Assembly: GCA_020002185.1 (NCBI GenBank)
Contig: CM034534.1
Span: 32,063,624 to 32,127,623 of the forward strand
Length of the DNA stretch: 64,000 nucleotides
Source: Paraescarpia echinospica
Lineage: Eukaryota > Annelida > Polychaeta > Sabellida > Siboglinidae
Direction of reading: 5' to 3'
Shown: positions 38,301-44,993 of the stretch, in pieces
Layout of the letters: every line of letters starts with the position of its first letter
Numbering within the stretch: the first letter of the stretch is position 1
The notes under the pieces: generated by a model
Told to the model about the DNA's origin: nothing
Databases searched by the model: none
What the model saw: only the letters and a program-made list of their open reading frames with translations
Program-made: the position numbers and the translations under genes

Positions 38301-38812
38301 TTTAGTGAAAACTTGCAATGTTTCAATCCACCACCTGTGGATCTTGATCACACATTGATGTCATGTGACATGGCTCAGATGATCTACCAAAATCTGAGCG
38401 ACGTCATATGAAATCAATGCGTGATCACGATCCACAGGTGGTGGATCGAAATGTTGCAAGTTTCCACTAAACGCTCCAAAGTAAGTGTTAATTCTTGCTG
38501 CCCATTCAAATCTTGGAGCCATGAACAATATTTTCCATAACGCATAGTGTTGTGAGCAACAAAGTTATTGATTCTTGAAACAGTTGTCTGACATCTGGTA
38601 CAAACAGTTTTTGTGTTTTGTTGACTCCGTGAAAATTTATCACAGACCCAACTGAAATCCACCCACAGAATTTGAATGAACCTGGCTGTTACATAATGTT
38701 CTTATTGTTTCAGTTCCATCTAATGCTCTCAGAGGATGGCAGTGGGAAGGGGGCAGCACTTGTCGCTGCGGTCGCACAACGGATGGCGAACGAGGCCAAG
38801 ACGGTCGCCTAA
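12376..38812 (+). CDS. HK: Hexokinase, 11 coding exons, 455 aa
   Basis: Phosphorylates glucose and other hexoses with ATP to give hexose-6-phosphate, the first step of glycolysis, in the cytosol. Coding exons: 12376-12393, 15882-16044, 16686-16825, 17107-17322, 21623-21725, 22452-22531, 28392-28504, 29759-29914, 35086-35228, 37619-37755, 38714-38812 (1368 nt). All introns are GT-AG and phases match. Visible motifs: phosphate-binding LDLGGTNFR (residues 68-76), hexokinase signature LGFTFSFP...WTKGF (132-157), catalytic Asp in NDTVG (192), [10 protein letters not shown] (214-223), NTEWGAFGD (244-252), VDGSLY (394-399) and GSGKGAA (432-438). The length is that of a single 50 kDa unit, unlike the duplicated 100 kDa vertebrate HK1-3. 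The hydrophobic N-terminal mitochondrial-binding peptide of HK1 is absent. The reading frame is intact, so the gene is probably functional. Confidence 0.95.
12530..13230. repeat. 28-bp minisatellite in a 56-bp higher-order unit
   Basis: The core ACTGTCAAAA(C/T)GAGCAC alternates with GAGTTGACAG or AAATAAACAGG, giving 28-bp monomers. Between about 12990 and 13190 these pair into a homogenised 56-bp unit. The left part (12530-12840) is a decayed version of the same GTCAGCACAAGTTGACAG theme. Confidence 0.85.
14120..14410. repeat. Decayed ~33-bp repeat tract
   Basis: The phrase CAGTTTTCCACAGTGAT(C/T)CTCC recurs about nine times with heavy divergence. It is noncoding, within HK intron 1. Confidence 0.6.
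15882..16044 (+). CDS. HK: HK coding exon 2
   Basis: Residues 7-60. The exon follows acceptor TTTTCTTGTAG and ends CAG|GTAGGA in phase 1. It encodes the N-terminal helix region and [15 protein letters not shown], the conserved block before the glycine-rich phosphate loop. Confidence 0.93.
16686..16825 (+). CDS. HK: HK coding exon 3 (phosphate loop)
   Basis: Residues 61-107. Acceptor TTGCTTTCAG, donor TCG|GTAGGT. Encodes [20 protein letters not shown], the ATP phosphate-binding loop of the small domain, and ends at HGEGTS. Confidence 0.95.
16885..17106 (+). repeat. Decayed copies of HK exon 4 acceptor and exon head
   Basis: The exon 4 head (TTATTTGACTACATCGCCGA and the following GTGTCTGGA) has a degenerate copy at about 17052-17083 (TTATTTGATTACATTGTCAA, then GTGTTTGGA), directly upstream of the true acceptor at 17105-17106. 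A further copy at 16885-16925 shares TCTGGAGACTTAACTGG, a TAG acceptor and TTATTT. A LINE-type tail (16975-17040) has separated the copies. This is an old tandem duplication of acceptor plus exon head. Confidence 0.75.
16975..17040 (+). repeat. LINE/SINE 3' tail, copy 2
   Basis: Contains TAAAGTGTAAAGCGCTTTGA and GCGCTATATAAG, the classic tail of L2/CR1-type LINEs and partner SINEs. It lies in HK intron 3 and resembles 3709-3770. Confidence 0.7.
17107..17322 (+). CDS. HK: HK coding exon 4 (hexokinase signature)
   Basis: Residues 108-179, phase 0 on both sides, acceptor CTTGCTGTAG, donor GGG|GTGAGT. It carries [14 protein letters not shown] and VKWTKGF, which fit the PROSITE hexokinase signature at every position, including the glucose-binding Ser and Pro and the Thr-Lys pair. 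Confidence 0.96.
19480..20120 (+). pseudogene. DIRS-like reverse transcriptase remnant
   Basis: One frame encodes a [15 protein letters not shown] block, [25 protein letters not shown] and YRKFLRF. A shifted frame continues with [16 protein letters not shown] and [11 protein letters not shown] third frame resembles FIFLGYQFD. This order is that of DIRS-family RT fingers and palm. The catalytic aspartate pair after QYL is destroyed by a small deletion that shifts the frame into a stop, so the enzyme is dead. Confidence 0.8.
20332..20463. repeat. 22-bp minisatellite, 6 copies
   Basis: The unit CATCTATACCCCACCATCCA plus GT is repeated six times with point differences, just inside the right end of the DIRS-like element. 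Confidence 0.9.
20541..21287 (+). mobile_element. Second, non-autonomous DIRS-related element
   Basis: Inverted termini of 49 bp lie at 20541-20589 and 21239-21287 and differ at three positions. They are clearly related to the 47-bp termini of the neighbouring DIRS-like element (shared GTGAAGC...GAGCCAGG core). The two elements abut with about 12 bp between them. The interior holds only a 28-bp minisatellite, with no RT. Each terminus carries CCAG|GTAAGT, a consensus 5' splice site, one on each strand. Confidence 0.75.
20650..21172. repeat. 28-bp minisatellite, ~18 copies
   Basis: The unit built on GGTGGTGGGAGCTGCAG and GATGGGTGA repeats with a strict 28-bp period. G-rich on the + strand. 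It yields long His/Pro/Ser-rich frames on the - strand that are not genes. Confidence 0.93.
21623..21725 (+). CDS. HK: HK coding exon 5 (catalytic Asp)
   Basis: Residues 180-213. Acceptor TTTGTATTTCAG, donor CTGG|GTGAGT, ends in phase 1. Encodes [16 protein letters not shown]. The Asp of NDTVG is the catalytic base that activates the sugar 6-hydroxyl. Confidence 0.95.
21861..22451 (+). repeat. 40-bp array of exon 6 acceptor plus exon head
   Basis: Fifteen 40-bp units (one of 39 bp) run without gaps into true exon 6. Each unit is 29 bases homologous to the start of exon 6 (GTACTGGAACTAATGCGTG onward) plus the 11-base acceptor tract TGTTGTTGCAG. Fourteen decoy acceptors precede the real one at 22450-22451, and all of them keep CAG. 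The array lies wholly in HK intron 5. The units differ by a few point changes and some share variants, so the array has been homogenised rather than simply decaying. Confidence 0.93.
22452..22531 (+). CDS. HK: HK coding exon 6 (GTGTN motif)
   Basis: Residues 214-240. Joins phase 1 exon 5 and ends CGG|GTCAGT in phase 0. Encodes [12 protein letters not shown], the conserved glycine/threonine loop between the two lobes. The true acceptor was chosen as the last CAG because only it keeps an open frame into KR|VIINTEW. Its first 29 bases are the unit of the upstream 40-bp array. Confidence 0.93.
23131..23570. repeat. 46-bp minisatellite, ~9.5 copies
   Basis: The unit contains AAAATGGTCCCCTGTGTTCA and GATGAGTACATCGCTAACA, with strongly conserved 46-bp spacing. 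It lies in HK intron 6. Confidence 0.92.
24256..25130. repeat. Decayed repeat tract, AGTGCTTTGTAG core
   Basis: The phrase (A/C)AGTGCTTT(G/A)TAGTTT recurs irregularly every 30-60 bases over nearly 900 bp, with strong divergence. It looks like an old minisatellite. In HK intron 6. Confidence 0.6.
25131..28391 (+). other. Remainder of HK intron 6
   Basis: About 3.3 kb of AT-rich intronic sequence. I see no exon, RNA gene or element with clear ends. Confidence 0.5.
28392..28504 (+). CDS. HK: HK coding exon 7
   Basis: Residues 241-277 plus two bases of 278. Acceptor CAATTGTAG, donor AAT|GTAAGT. Encodes [18 protein letters not shown], whose Asn and Glu contact glucose, and SSLNPRKQ. Confidence 0.95.
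28860..29280 (+). repeat. Dispersed intronic repeat (GATGGCGC family), copy
   Basis: Shares with 38040-38230, 47230-47545 and 48785-48965 the order GATGGCGC(T/C)ACATACAC, GAGCAG/CGCAGTTTT and a downstream GGCGTTACTTTTCTTTC or TTACATTTCTTCC block. Interspersed element of unknown class. No coding sequence. Confidence 0.5.
29288..29352. repeat. (CA)n microsatellite
   Basis: A near-pure CA run with a short CG-rich start. The Cys/Val frames on the other strand are artefacts. Confidence 0.95.
29759..29914 (+). CDS. HK: HK coding exon 8
   Basis: Residues 278-329 plus two bases of 330. Acceptor TTGCTTTAG, donor GAA|GTAAGT. Encodes [18 protein letters not shown], a highly conserved helix with the glucose-contacting Glu of GELVR. 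Confidence 0.95.
30205..30445. repeat. 22/24-bp minisatellite, ~10 copies
   Basis: The unit GAGACCATCCCTAAAACATT plus AT or ATAT repeats about ten times. In HK intron 8. Confidence 0.88.
30446..32093 (+). other. HK intron 8, no feature recognised
   Basis: Intronic DNA with a locally GC-richer patch at 30555-30720. I see no exon or element boundary. Confidence 0.45.
32094..32660. repeat. ~183-bp AT-rich tandem repeat, 3 copies
   Basis: The block with TTAATGTGGTTATA, TTCATAATCATGGA, ATGGCCTTT and CGGTCTGTTGAG recurs three times at about 180-bp spacing with moderate divergence. The period is satellite-like but there are only a few copies. Confidence 0.8.
33073..33268 (+). repeat. Dispersed element, copy 2
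   Basis: Inverted counterpart of 1-205, about 33 kb away, including the TGACGTCA site. The element may extend right towards the tRNA-like segment at 33671. In HK intron 8. Confidence 0.8.
33671..33768 (+). repeat. tRNA-like segment with A and B boxes (SINE head or pseudo-tRNA)
   Basis: The box A-like TAGCTCAGTTAG at 33683-33694 and box B-like GGTTCAAACCC at 33741-33751 have tRNA spacing. The acceptor and T stems do not pair properly, so it is unlikely to be a functional tRNA. It fits a tRNA-derived SINE promoter or a decayed tRNA gene. Confidence 0.5.
34092..34892. repeat. 56-62-bp minisatellite, ~13 copies
   Basis: The unit contains GTGACTGTCACTCACTGGTG, GGCTTGGGTGGC and TTTAGGAGATTGTCTTGTAC. 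Length variants differ by loss of the CCGG segment. It ends about 190 bp before HK exon 9. The frames it creates are artefacts. Confidence 0.93.
35086..35228 (+). CDS. HK: HK coding exon 9
   Basis: Residues 330 (last base) to 377. Acceptor TATGTTTTCAG, donor CTG|GTAAGA, phase 1. Encodes [27 protein letters not shown], the C-terminal lobe region before the adenosine pocket. Confidence 0.93.
35500..36892. mobile_element. TTAA-flanked piggyBac-like element, 1.39 kb
   Basis: TTAA at both ends, with termini TTAACCCTTTAGACCTCA and the complement of TTAACCCATTAGACCTCA (one mismatch in 18). At the right end TCAAGTCGGCCAAACCCGCC (reverse strand) occurs twice as a subterminal repeat. A - strand open frame (36333-36734) includes an acidic KESDSDIDV stretch but no DDD transposase core, so it is non-autonomous. 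Its insertion splits an older repeat whose uninterrupted relative is near 49610-49760. In HK intron 9. Confidence 0.72.
37619..37755 (+). CDS. HK: HK coding exon 10 (adenosine motif)
   Basis: Residues 378-423. Acceptor TTTGTTGCAG, donor CAG|GTCGGT, ends in phase 0. Encodes [16 protein letters not shown], the VDGSLYKxHP adenosine-binding motif. Confidence 0.95.
37775..38230 (+). repeat. Dispersed ~450-bp repeat, copy A
   Basis: Starts with TTGACCTATCCATCACA and shares with 48470-48965, in the same order, GTTGCCTAGCA, TTTATGATAAAA-like, GGAGATGTCA, GTAAT, GTGGATC(T/C)(A/G)TCA, GATGGCGCTA and GAGCAGTTTTA. Unclassified interspersed element. Confidence 0.65.
38274..38503. repeat. ~230-bp near-perfect palindrome (foldback)
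   Basis: The arms at 38274-38380 and 38391-38503 are reverse complements with few mismatches, separated by about 10 bases. The core of each arm is GATCCACCACCTGTGGATC-like, itself a small palindrome. It lies in HK intron 10, 210 bp before the last exon, and would fold into a long hairpin in the pre-mRNA. Confidence 0.85.
38714..38812 (+). CDS. HK: HK coding exon 11 and stop
   Basis: Residues 424-455 and TAA at 38810-38812. Acceptor TTGTTTCAG. Encodes [20 protein letters not shown], the conserved C-terminal nucleotide-binding loop. It ends seven codons after the last conserved Met, a normal length. Confidence 0.96.
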   Translation, partial: FHLMLSEDGSGKGAALVAAVAQRMANEAKTVA

Positions 38813-41811
38813 GGTCATTGCCATGGCTACTGACCTGCAGAGGTCGCTGTGTTAAAAAATGTGGCCATCTTCAAAAGAAGGCGTCGTACAAAACTTTCTG
38901 TTGATTTATCGCTGGTATTTTTAGTGGTGCCACACCAAATACGTGTTTGTGTGTGTGCGAGAAAAATGTTTTTTGTCCTATTGGTGAAATGAAGCCAGAC
39001 TGTTTGATGAAAACTAGGAAACTGTGAATCAGGCTTGACCGACTGGATAGACGTCTATGACATTGCCCAGGTCATGCTAGTTCTGGGTCATGATGACCTA
39101 GAATCATCATGACCTCTTATAACTGAATACTGTATTTCAGTATGGGTAGGTGTCCTTCACGTGCATAAATGTAGCATGTCACTTGAATGAGATATGTATA
39201 CATATGCATTGTATATATTATACATAACTATTATACATCATTTCGATTGACCTCAGTATATAGATGGCCGAGAAATCTCTTGTTGTTTTTCAGGATGCGA
39301 CATGTGAACGTATGATTGAACTTGTATGTTCGCTTGTAGATAAAAAAATTCAAATGTAGCAGCTAGGTAAATATCCACTTGTATCGAGGCTGTTGTCACA
39401 CAATGACGAAGCCGACGTATTGCTTCACTGCTGCCACCTGGTGGTGTTCCGGGGAAACATTTCCGGAAAGTATGGACCATATCATTTATATAGTTCTTTT
39501 TATTTTCCCAGTGAGGATTTACCCCTGCTCAGCCTTTTCCAATTTCTTTCCTGATTCCCGTTACATATTCCTGGGTTTTTGTCTCTTGGGCATCAGAATT
39601 GGAAAACAAGAAATGTGTGCATACATACTAACAATTTTGACATAAGTTTTAATGCCTATGCATTAAGAAATAATTTCCCACTATTTCCACCTGCCCTAAT
39701 AATCTACAAATCTGTTTCTTGGCTTCCTGTGTTCAAATAACCTTGTATTCCCACAGTGAATCCTGATATTGTAATGCAGCAGTTTTGTATTTCCCTTGTT
39801 AGCATTGTCCACCAAATCTTGTGGTTGTGAATTACCCGTGATTTTCTTGTTTTGTTTGCTCTGTTGTAGGGGGTAGTTTTGTGATATAGGGTTGTTGGGT
39901 TTTTTGCATGTGTTAGTGATTACATGCTGCTTTCAGAGCGTGCTGAAGTCTTGTCTTCAGCCAGCACTGCTGCCTTGATATAAAACGATAGCTAGAACCT
40001 GTTTAAACGGGAACATGAAATTACGTTACCATGGTTACAGCTGCAGAAATCGCTATGACAACGACAACACCAGATGGCAAATATCACATCAGTGGCGATA
40101 TTCTAGAATTGATCACATGATGATATCGACATGTTGATATCCACAGTGGATTAAAATGATATTCTAGTTTTCTGCATCAAGTTATGCAGTTAGCATAAGT
40201 GACGAAATTTATTAGAAAAGTTCGAAAAAATAAATCACTTTCAGAGTATTTTGCTTGTGACTGTGCCTGTTTATGTTCACCTTTATAGATGACATCTTGC
40301 TAAATATAGGGACTTACAATGGGATTAGCTGCATGCAGTTGTATCAACATGATGCAACACCAATATTGTACTTCCATTCACATTGCCCATCCTGTGGATG
40401 CTGTAAAACACTATTTATGCTGGAGATAATTTTTGCAGAAAATGGGTGTGAAACCATCTCGCTGGAAGAAAGGTTCACAGATTTATGAATTCATGCAATA
40501 CCAAAAATCCAGAAAATGTCTTCCACGCAAGAAAATTGGTGTTGTACAGTATTCAAGAGATGGTAGTTGCAGAATGTTGTTGTGGCACCAAGTGCAGACT
40601 GTTGATAAGTGCGTGTGCTGGATCACGGTTGTCTTTACCTGCCAAGGGACCAGAGATCTTACTCCATTGTGTATACCGGTACATCACGTACCGTGTGTGT
40701 AAACACCATTTAAGGTGGCAACTTGTGCATATCCTTGGCACAGCAGTGCATCCTACATGTTTCCCATGCGGTTGTACAGATTCTAAATAGACAGGTGGAA
40801 CCTGTTCATTGAAACGGGCGGTTGCGTAAGTACCCAAAGAATGTATGGCATGACATATTGGCGCTGATTTGGTCATTACCATGTGTTGTGCAGAAAATAA
40901 ATCACTACAGTGCTGCCACCTGTTAAGTGGAATGTATATTAGTGCACATTGACAACCATGTAATGTCACTTGAATCCTGTGGGTATTGGCTGTGATTTCG
41001 GAAGACATTCGCTCAAAATCAGAAATCCCACAGGACGTATTGAACCAATACAAAACGCTGTATGGTTCTTTGGAGTTTGTGAACTTAAAGAGACTGCATC
41101 TAAATTCCTGCTTCGTGTGCTAGTCACAGAAGCATTCTATCATCATTTACAGGTGCTTATTTATTGTTGTTTCTCTGATGCGATAGGCTGTGTGTGCACG
41201 CCGTGTCACTGACATGGAGCTCTGCAGGCAGACAGTGGTCCACTTATTACGTTTTTATGTTATAATTTATTAACCTAGTGCTACGTTAGTGTTGAGGGCT
41301 TGTGGCTAATATTGGGGAAATTGGTTTTTAAGAGGCAGCCGGGAACACAATGCAGGAGGAAAACATGAATGATACCTGTGGCAGGGGAAAGGGGGCATTA
41401 CTGTGGTAGTGTAGCTGCGTTGTTACTTAGTGTTATTGCAGGTTCACGTAATACCGGCGTGTAAAATATCCAATAAAATACGTCGGCAACATTGTTTTTA
41501 GGTGTATCCATCACAGTTGAATGGCATAATTGTTATTTTATCAAGAAGGGTAGTGCTTAATTCTTGTCTCGTCCCCCCGAGGGGGTGATTATCGTTTATG
41601 TGCTGCGGAAATGGTCATAAACTCTATATATGAATATATGTGCGGGAAGATGATTGTCATGATTCTTGGTCAACATTTTAATGAGAGAAAGATTCGTTGA
41701 GGAGTTGTAGAAACAGCTTTTTCTGCTGAAGGAAACAATGCAACATTTTAATGTTTTATGACAGAATTTCTCACGTGATCGCTTTCTGTATCGCCGTAGT
41801 TGGTGTCTTGA

Positions 41812-41850
41812 AATAAAGCAGTTAATGCCTCGTTTTCACAAGGATTGTTT
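41812..41850 (+). terminator. Candidate polyadenylation signal for HK
   Basis: AATAAA at 41812-41817 is followed by CA near 41840 and a GT-rich ATTGTTTTGATG stretch. It is one of four AATAAA sites downstream of the stop and is 3 kb away, so this is only a candidate. Confidence 0.15.
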
Positions 41851-41934
41851 TGATGATTCGGCACATACCCTGGTTTTATGGAATGTCCCATGTTCACATA
41901 TTTCAGTGTTTAAAGTGGGTTCAAACACAACATA

Positions 41935-42092
41935 TTAAGTTGTGCAGTGAAGTAGTTTGGCTGAATAAAGTTAACAACTTTTGATAACAATTATTTTGTA
42001 TTATACATTTTTATTTATTTAAATATTAAGTTATTTTTATAACAAGTATTACTCTTAATTCAGCCAAACTCCTTCATTACATAGCTTAACAT
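41935..42092. repeat. Small foldback element
   Basis: TTAAGTTGTGCAGTGAAGTA followed by GTTTGGCTGAA is mirrored by TTCAGCCAAACTCCTTCATT and a final AGCTTAA. A single-arm relative (TCAAGTTGTGCAATGAAGTA) lies at about 29475-29510 in HK intron 7. MITE-like. Confidence 0.6.
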
Positions 42093-42954
42093 ATTATTTA
42101 TGAAAATAATTTGTTTTTAAATATAATTTTTTTCATGGGACATTAAACAAAATAACTTATAATATTGTATGGTTACTGTCATGTAAAAACTTCCAGGTAC
42201 CTATCAACACGTCAGTCCCTCTTTGTCTAATCTCCTACACCTGATGACCACACAACCCATAATCTGTCACAACAGGTTTTCATTCCCAGATCTAAACGTG
42301 TGCATTCTCTATCACCTGTATATTTTGTAGCCTAATAAATTGCACTATTTGATCAGAAAAGGAATGCTAATGACCAGCTAAAGCAGCTTCCTCAACTGGT
42401 TCTTTTAAATAAGTAGTGCGTGAATAATTGGAATAATATGTTTAATGAAAATGCGCATTAAAATAGTGTTGGTGGTCAAACGAATGACTTTAGCCATTCA
42501 TCTTTTGAATGGCCAAAGCCAAATCCGTTTTCAACCCACTGAATTTGCCGATATAATGGTTTTTGAGAGTGCAAGGAAAGTTAACAATATTAACACAGAA
42601 ACATGAACTGTATCAAGACAAAAATGTGAATTTCACATAAAAACTGATGCATCTGTACATGGAATACCAGTACGGCGTAATGCACCCACACAAACACACC
42701 ATTAGTAAAGCTGATCAGGAGACAAAACAATAGGACCAGCAGTCACTTATCAATATATTATGTACATTTTATTTTCAACATTTCTGAAATACATCATTTA
42801 ATAATGTACAATGGGTAGAATGTCACTATGAAATACTTCATACTTGTTGCAATGTATGAAGTCCCTGTACATAATACAGATGAGGTGAATATGGCCGTAT
42901 CCTGCTTTAACACAGATTTCCTTCAAATGAAAAAATGTTGATAAATTACAGATT

Positions 42955-43375
42955 ACAGATGCATAACTTTGAACAACACACTTTGTAGGAGTATGTATTA
43001 CACAAGTATAACTTTGAATAACACACTTTGTAGGAGTATGTATTACACAAGTATAACTTTGAATAACACTTTGTAGGAGTATGTATTACACAAGTATAAC
43101 TTTGAATAACACACTTTGTATGTATACACAAGTAACTTTGAATAACGCACTTTGTAGGCGTACGTATTACACAAGTATAACTTTGAATAACACACTTTGT
43201 AGGAGTATGTATTACACAAGTATAACTTTGAATAACACACTTTGTATGTATACACAAGTAACTTTGAATAACGCACTTTGTAGGCGTATGTATTACACAA
43301 GTATAACTTTGAATAACACATTTTATAGCCGTGTGTATTACACAAGTATAACTTTGAATACAAAACTTTATATGG
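42955..43375. repeat. 45-bp minisatellite with 34-bp deletion variants
   Basis: The unit joins ACTTTGTAGGAGTATGTATT and ACACAAGTATAACTTTGAAT. Two shorter units lack an internal segment, and the long-short pattern is itself repeated. Intergenic. The Tyr/Cys-rich frames on the - strand are artefacts. Confidence 0.92.
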
Positions 43376-43582
43376 GTTGAAGAGCAAATCCTTTTGATGC
43401 TAGGCAGATTTTCAACAAAATGCAGCAAATTTTGTTTGATGTGGGTATATTTTGTAGCCTGTCAGATGGCAACACTGGTTTGAAATAGCAATGACATAGG
43501 CCTATGAAAAACTGAATATAGATTTATACAGAACTTCAAGTCAAAAATACATCATCTCGACTTCTCTGGGCAGCATTCATCT

Positions 43583-43782
43583 ATGCTGCGATTACTGCAT
43601 GAAGACTATTCGTACACAAATACCCTCCATTGTCTATAGCCTGGTACTCATAAAGCTGAGTGAACAGGAGCAACGTGGAGTGAACTAACTTGTCCAAGGT
43701 TCGACACAGCAGCGACAGGATTCAAACCTGGGTTCTCTCGATTGAGAGTCCAATGGTCTATCTGCAATGCTACCATGCTCCA
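43583..43782 (-). mobile_element. tRNA-derived SINE, copy 1
   Basis: Aligned along its length with 48978-49173. The - strand reads as a tRNA-like head (GGACTCTCAATCGAGAGAA, then box B-like GGTTTGAATCC), followed by a body with TGCTGTGTCGAACCTTGG and TTCACTCAGCTTTATGAG. The tRNA part is diverged. Confidence 0.7.
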
Positions 43783-44234
43783 CGCATATGGTACAAATGA
43801 ACTGCTCTCGAAGATACTCCAGTGTCTAATATAGTGGTGTCAGCTGGAAGGAGATACTTGCTGCGCTGTACAAATCAACAACCACACACCTGTGTCCAGA
43901 CAGACAGATGTCTAAAATAACATAGTTCATAAAAGAATCATAATACTCTATTTACATTATGCTATTTACAGTTGCACGCAAACTATCATATGTTTGTCTG
44001 TAGGGCTACAGCGATACATAACGCAACGATATCAATTGCAATACTTGTGGTATGCATTGGTATGATAAGTATGTGGTATGCATTGTGATAATGTCATGAT
44101 ACACATTGCGATACCTGTGATCTGATAGATATTGCGATATGTAAAGATACATTGTTTTAGAGAAAGTTTAGTTACACCACATTATACAGAGGTTTGTATT
44201 TACTGTGAAATCCAGTGGTGAATGGGAAAGTTGA

Positions 44235-44636
44235 GAGCCCCACTTCACCACTGGTAAATTGGGTCACACAGGGGTTACAAGTCGTATTCATGCTAAATGC
44301 AAGGTGCACTTCACCACTGGTAAGTTGGGTCACACAGGGGTTACAAGTCGTATTCATGCTAAATGCAAGGTGCACTTCACCACTGGTAAGTTGGGTCACA
44401 CAGGGGTTACAAGTCGTATTCATGCTAAATGCAAGGTGCACTTCACCACTGGTAAATTGGGTCACACAGGGGTTACAAGTCGTATTCATGCTAAATGCAA
44501 GGTGCACTTCACCACTGGTAAATTGGGTCACACAGGGGTTACAAGTCGTATTCATGCTAAATGCAAGGTGCACTTCACCACTGGTAAATTGGGTCACACA
44601 GGGGTTACAAGTCGTATTCATGCTAAATGCAAGCTC
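44235..44636. repeat. 66-bp minisatellite, 6 nearly identical copies
   Basis: The unit of TTCACCACTGGTAA(G/A)TTGGG, TCACACAGGGGTTACAAGTC, GTATTCATGCTAAATGCAAG and a short joining stretch repeats six times. Copies differ at only one or two sites. The period is 22 codons, so three frames (two +, one -) stay open over the whole array. It lies 225 bp past the CENP-I stop codon and could be in its 3' UTR. Confidence 0.95.
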
Positions 44637-44861
44637 ATTGTGCCAAATGGATTCGTTGGTTTCTGATATGTACTTTTTATATCTTGCAACATGATAAAAC
44701 ATTGGAAGATAAGTTTGCGTGTATCATACAGTTGTATATGTATTGTGATTCTTATAAAATGTATCGCATTGTAAAAAGTATAATGATTCACCGAAGCATC
44801 AGTGCATCATTACAGCCCTGTCAGAGTAATGACAGAGACTCCTAAACTGCCACCTCTGTCG

Positions 44862-44993
44862 TTACGAGTGACCAGACGTTGCACTGAGTCGGGATTGACT
44901 GGTCGAGTGTCTTTGGATGAACAACTTGACAAAGTTCATCATTCCCGGCATGTGTCTTGTTTCCAGGAACTCCAGGTATGCATCAATGTTTTG
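44862..44993 (-). CDS. CENPI: CENPI last exon and stop
   Basis: Visible residues 481-523 and TAA at 44862-44864. Acceptor TTGTTTTGCAG, phase 0. Encodes [19 protein letters not shown] and [10 protein letters not shown], which corresponds to the C-terminal YLDYLFxxGLxGLKLFI block of vertebrate CENP-I. An extra short exon in the preceding 2.6-kb intron cannot be excluded. Confidence 0.75.
   Translation of the reverse strand, partial: QNIDAYLEFLETRHMPGMMNFVKLFIQRHSTSQSRLSATSGHS

Larger units (their letters stand above)
38813..42950 (+). other. HK 3' flank and convergent intergenic zone
   Basis: AATAAA occurs at 40229, 40896, 41472 and 41812, so the 3' end of HK cannot be fixed from the sequence. 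I see no further gene. The short frames between 39250 and 41210 lack motifs and splice context. Confidence 0.4.

Noticed and set aside
40433..41212. Overlapping + and - strand frames of 80-166 residues in the convergent intergenic zone
   Set aside because: No motifs, no splice context, and frames overlap on both strands. They look like chance open frames.
42946..43428. 160-residue - strand Cys/Tyr repeat frame
   Set aside because: Minisatellite translation with length variants that shift frame.
44172..44702. 176-residue - strand and 159-residue + strand repeat proteins
   Set aside because: Same 66-bp array read both ways. Both strands are open only because the period is 22 codons, so this is not evidence of coding.
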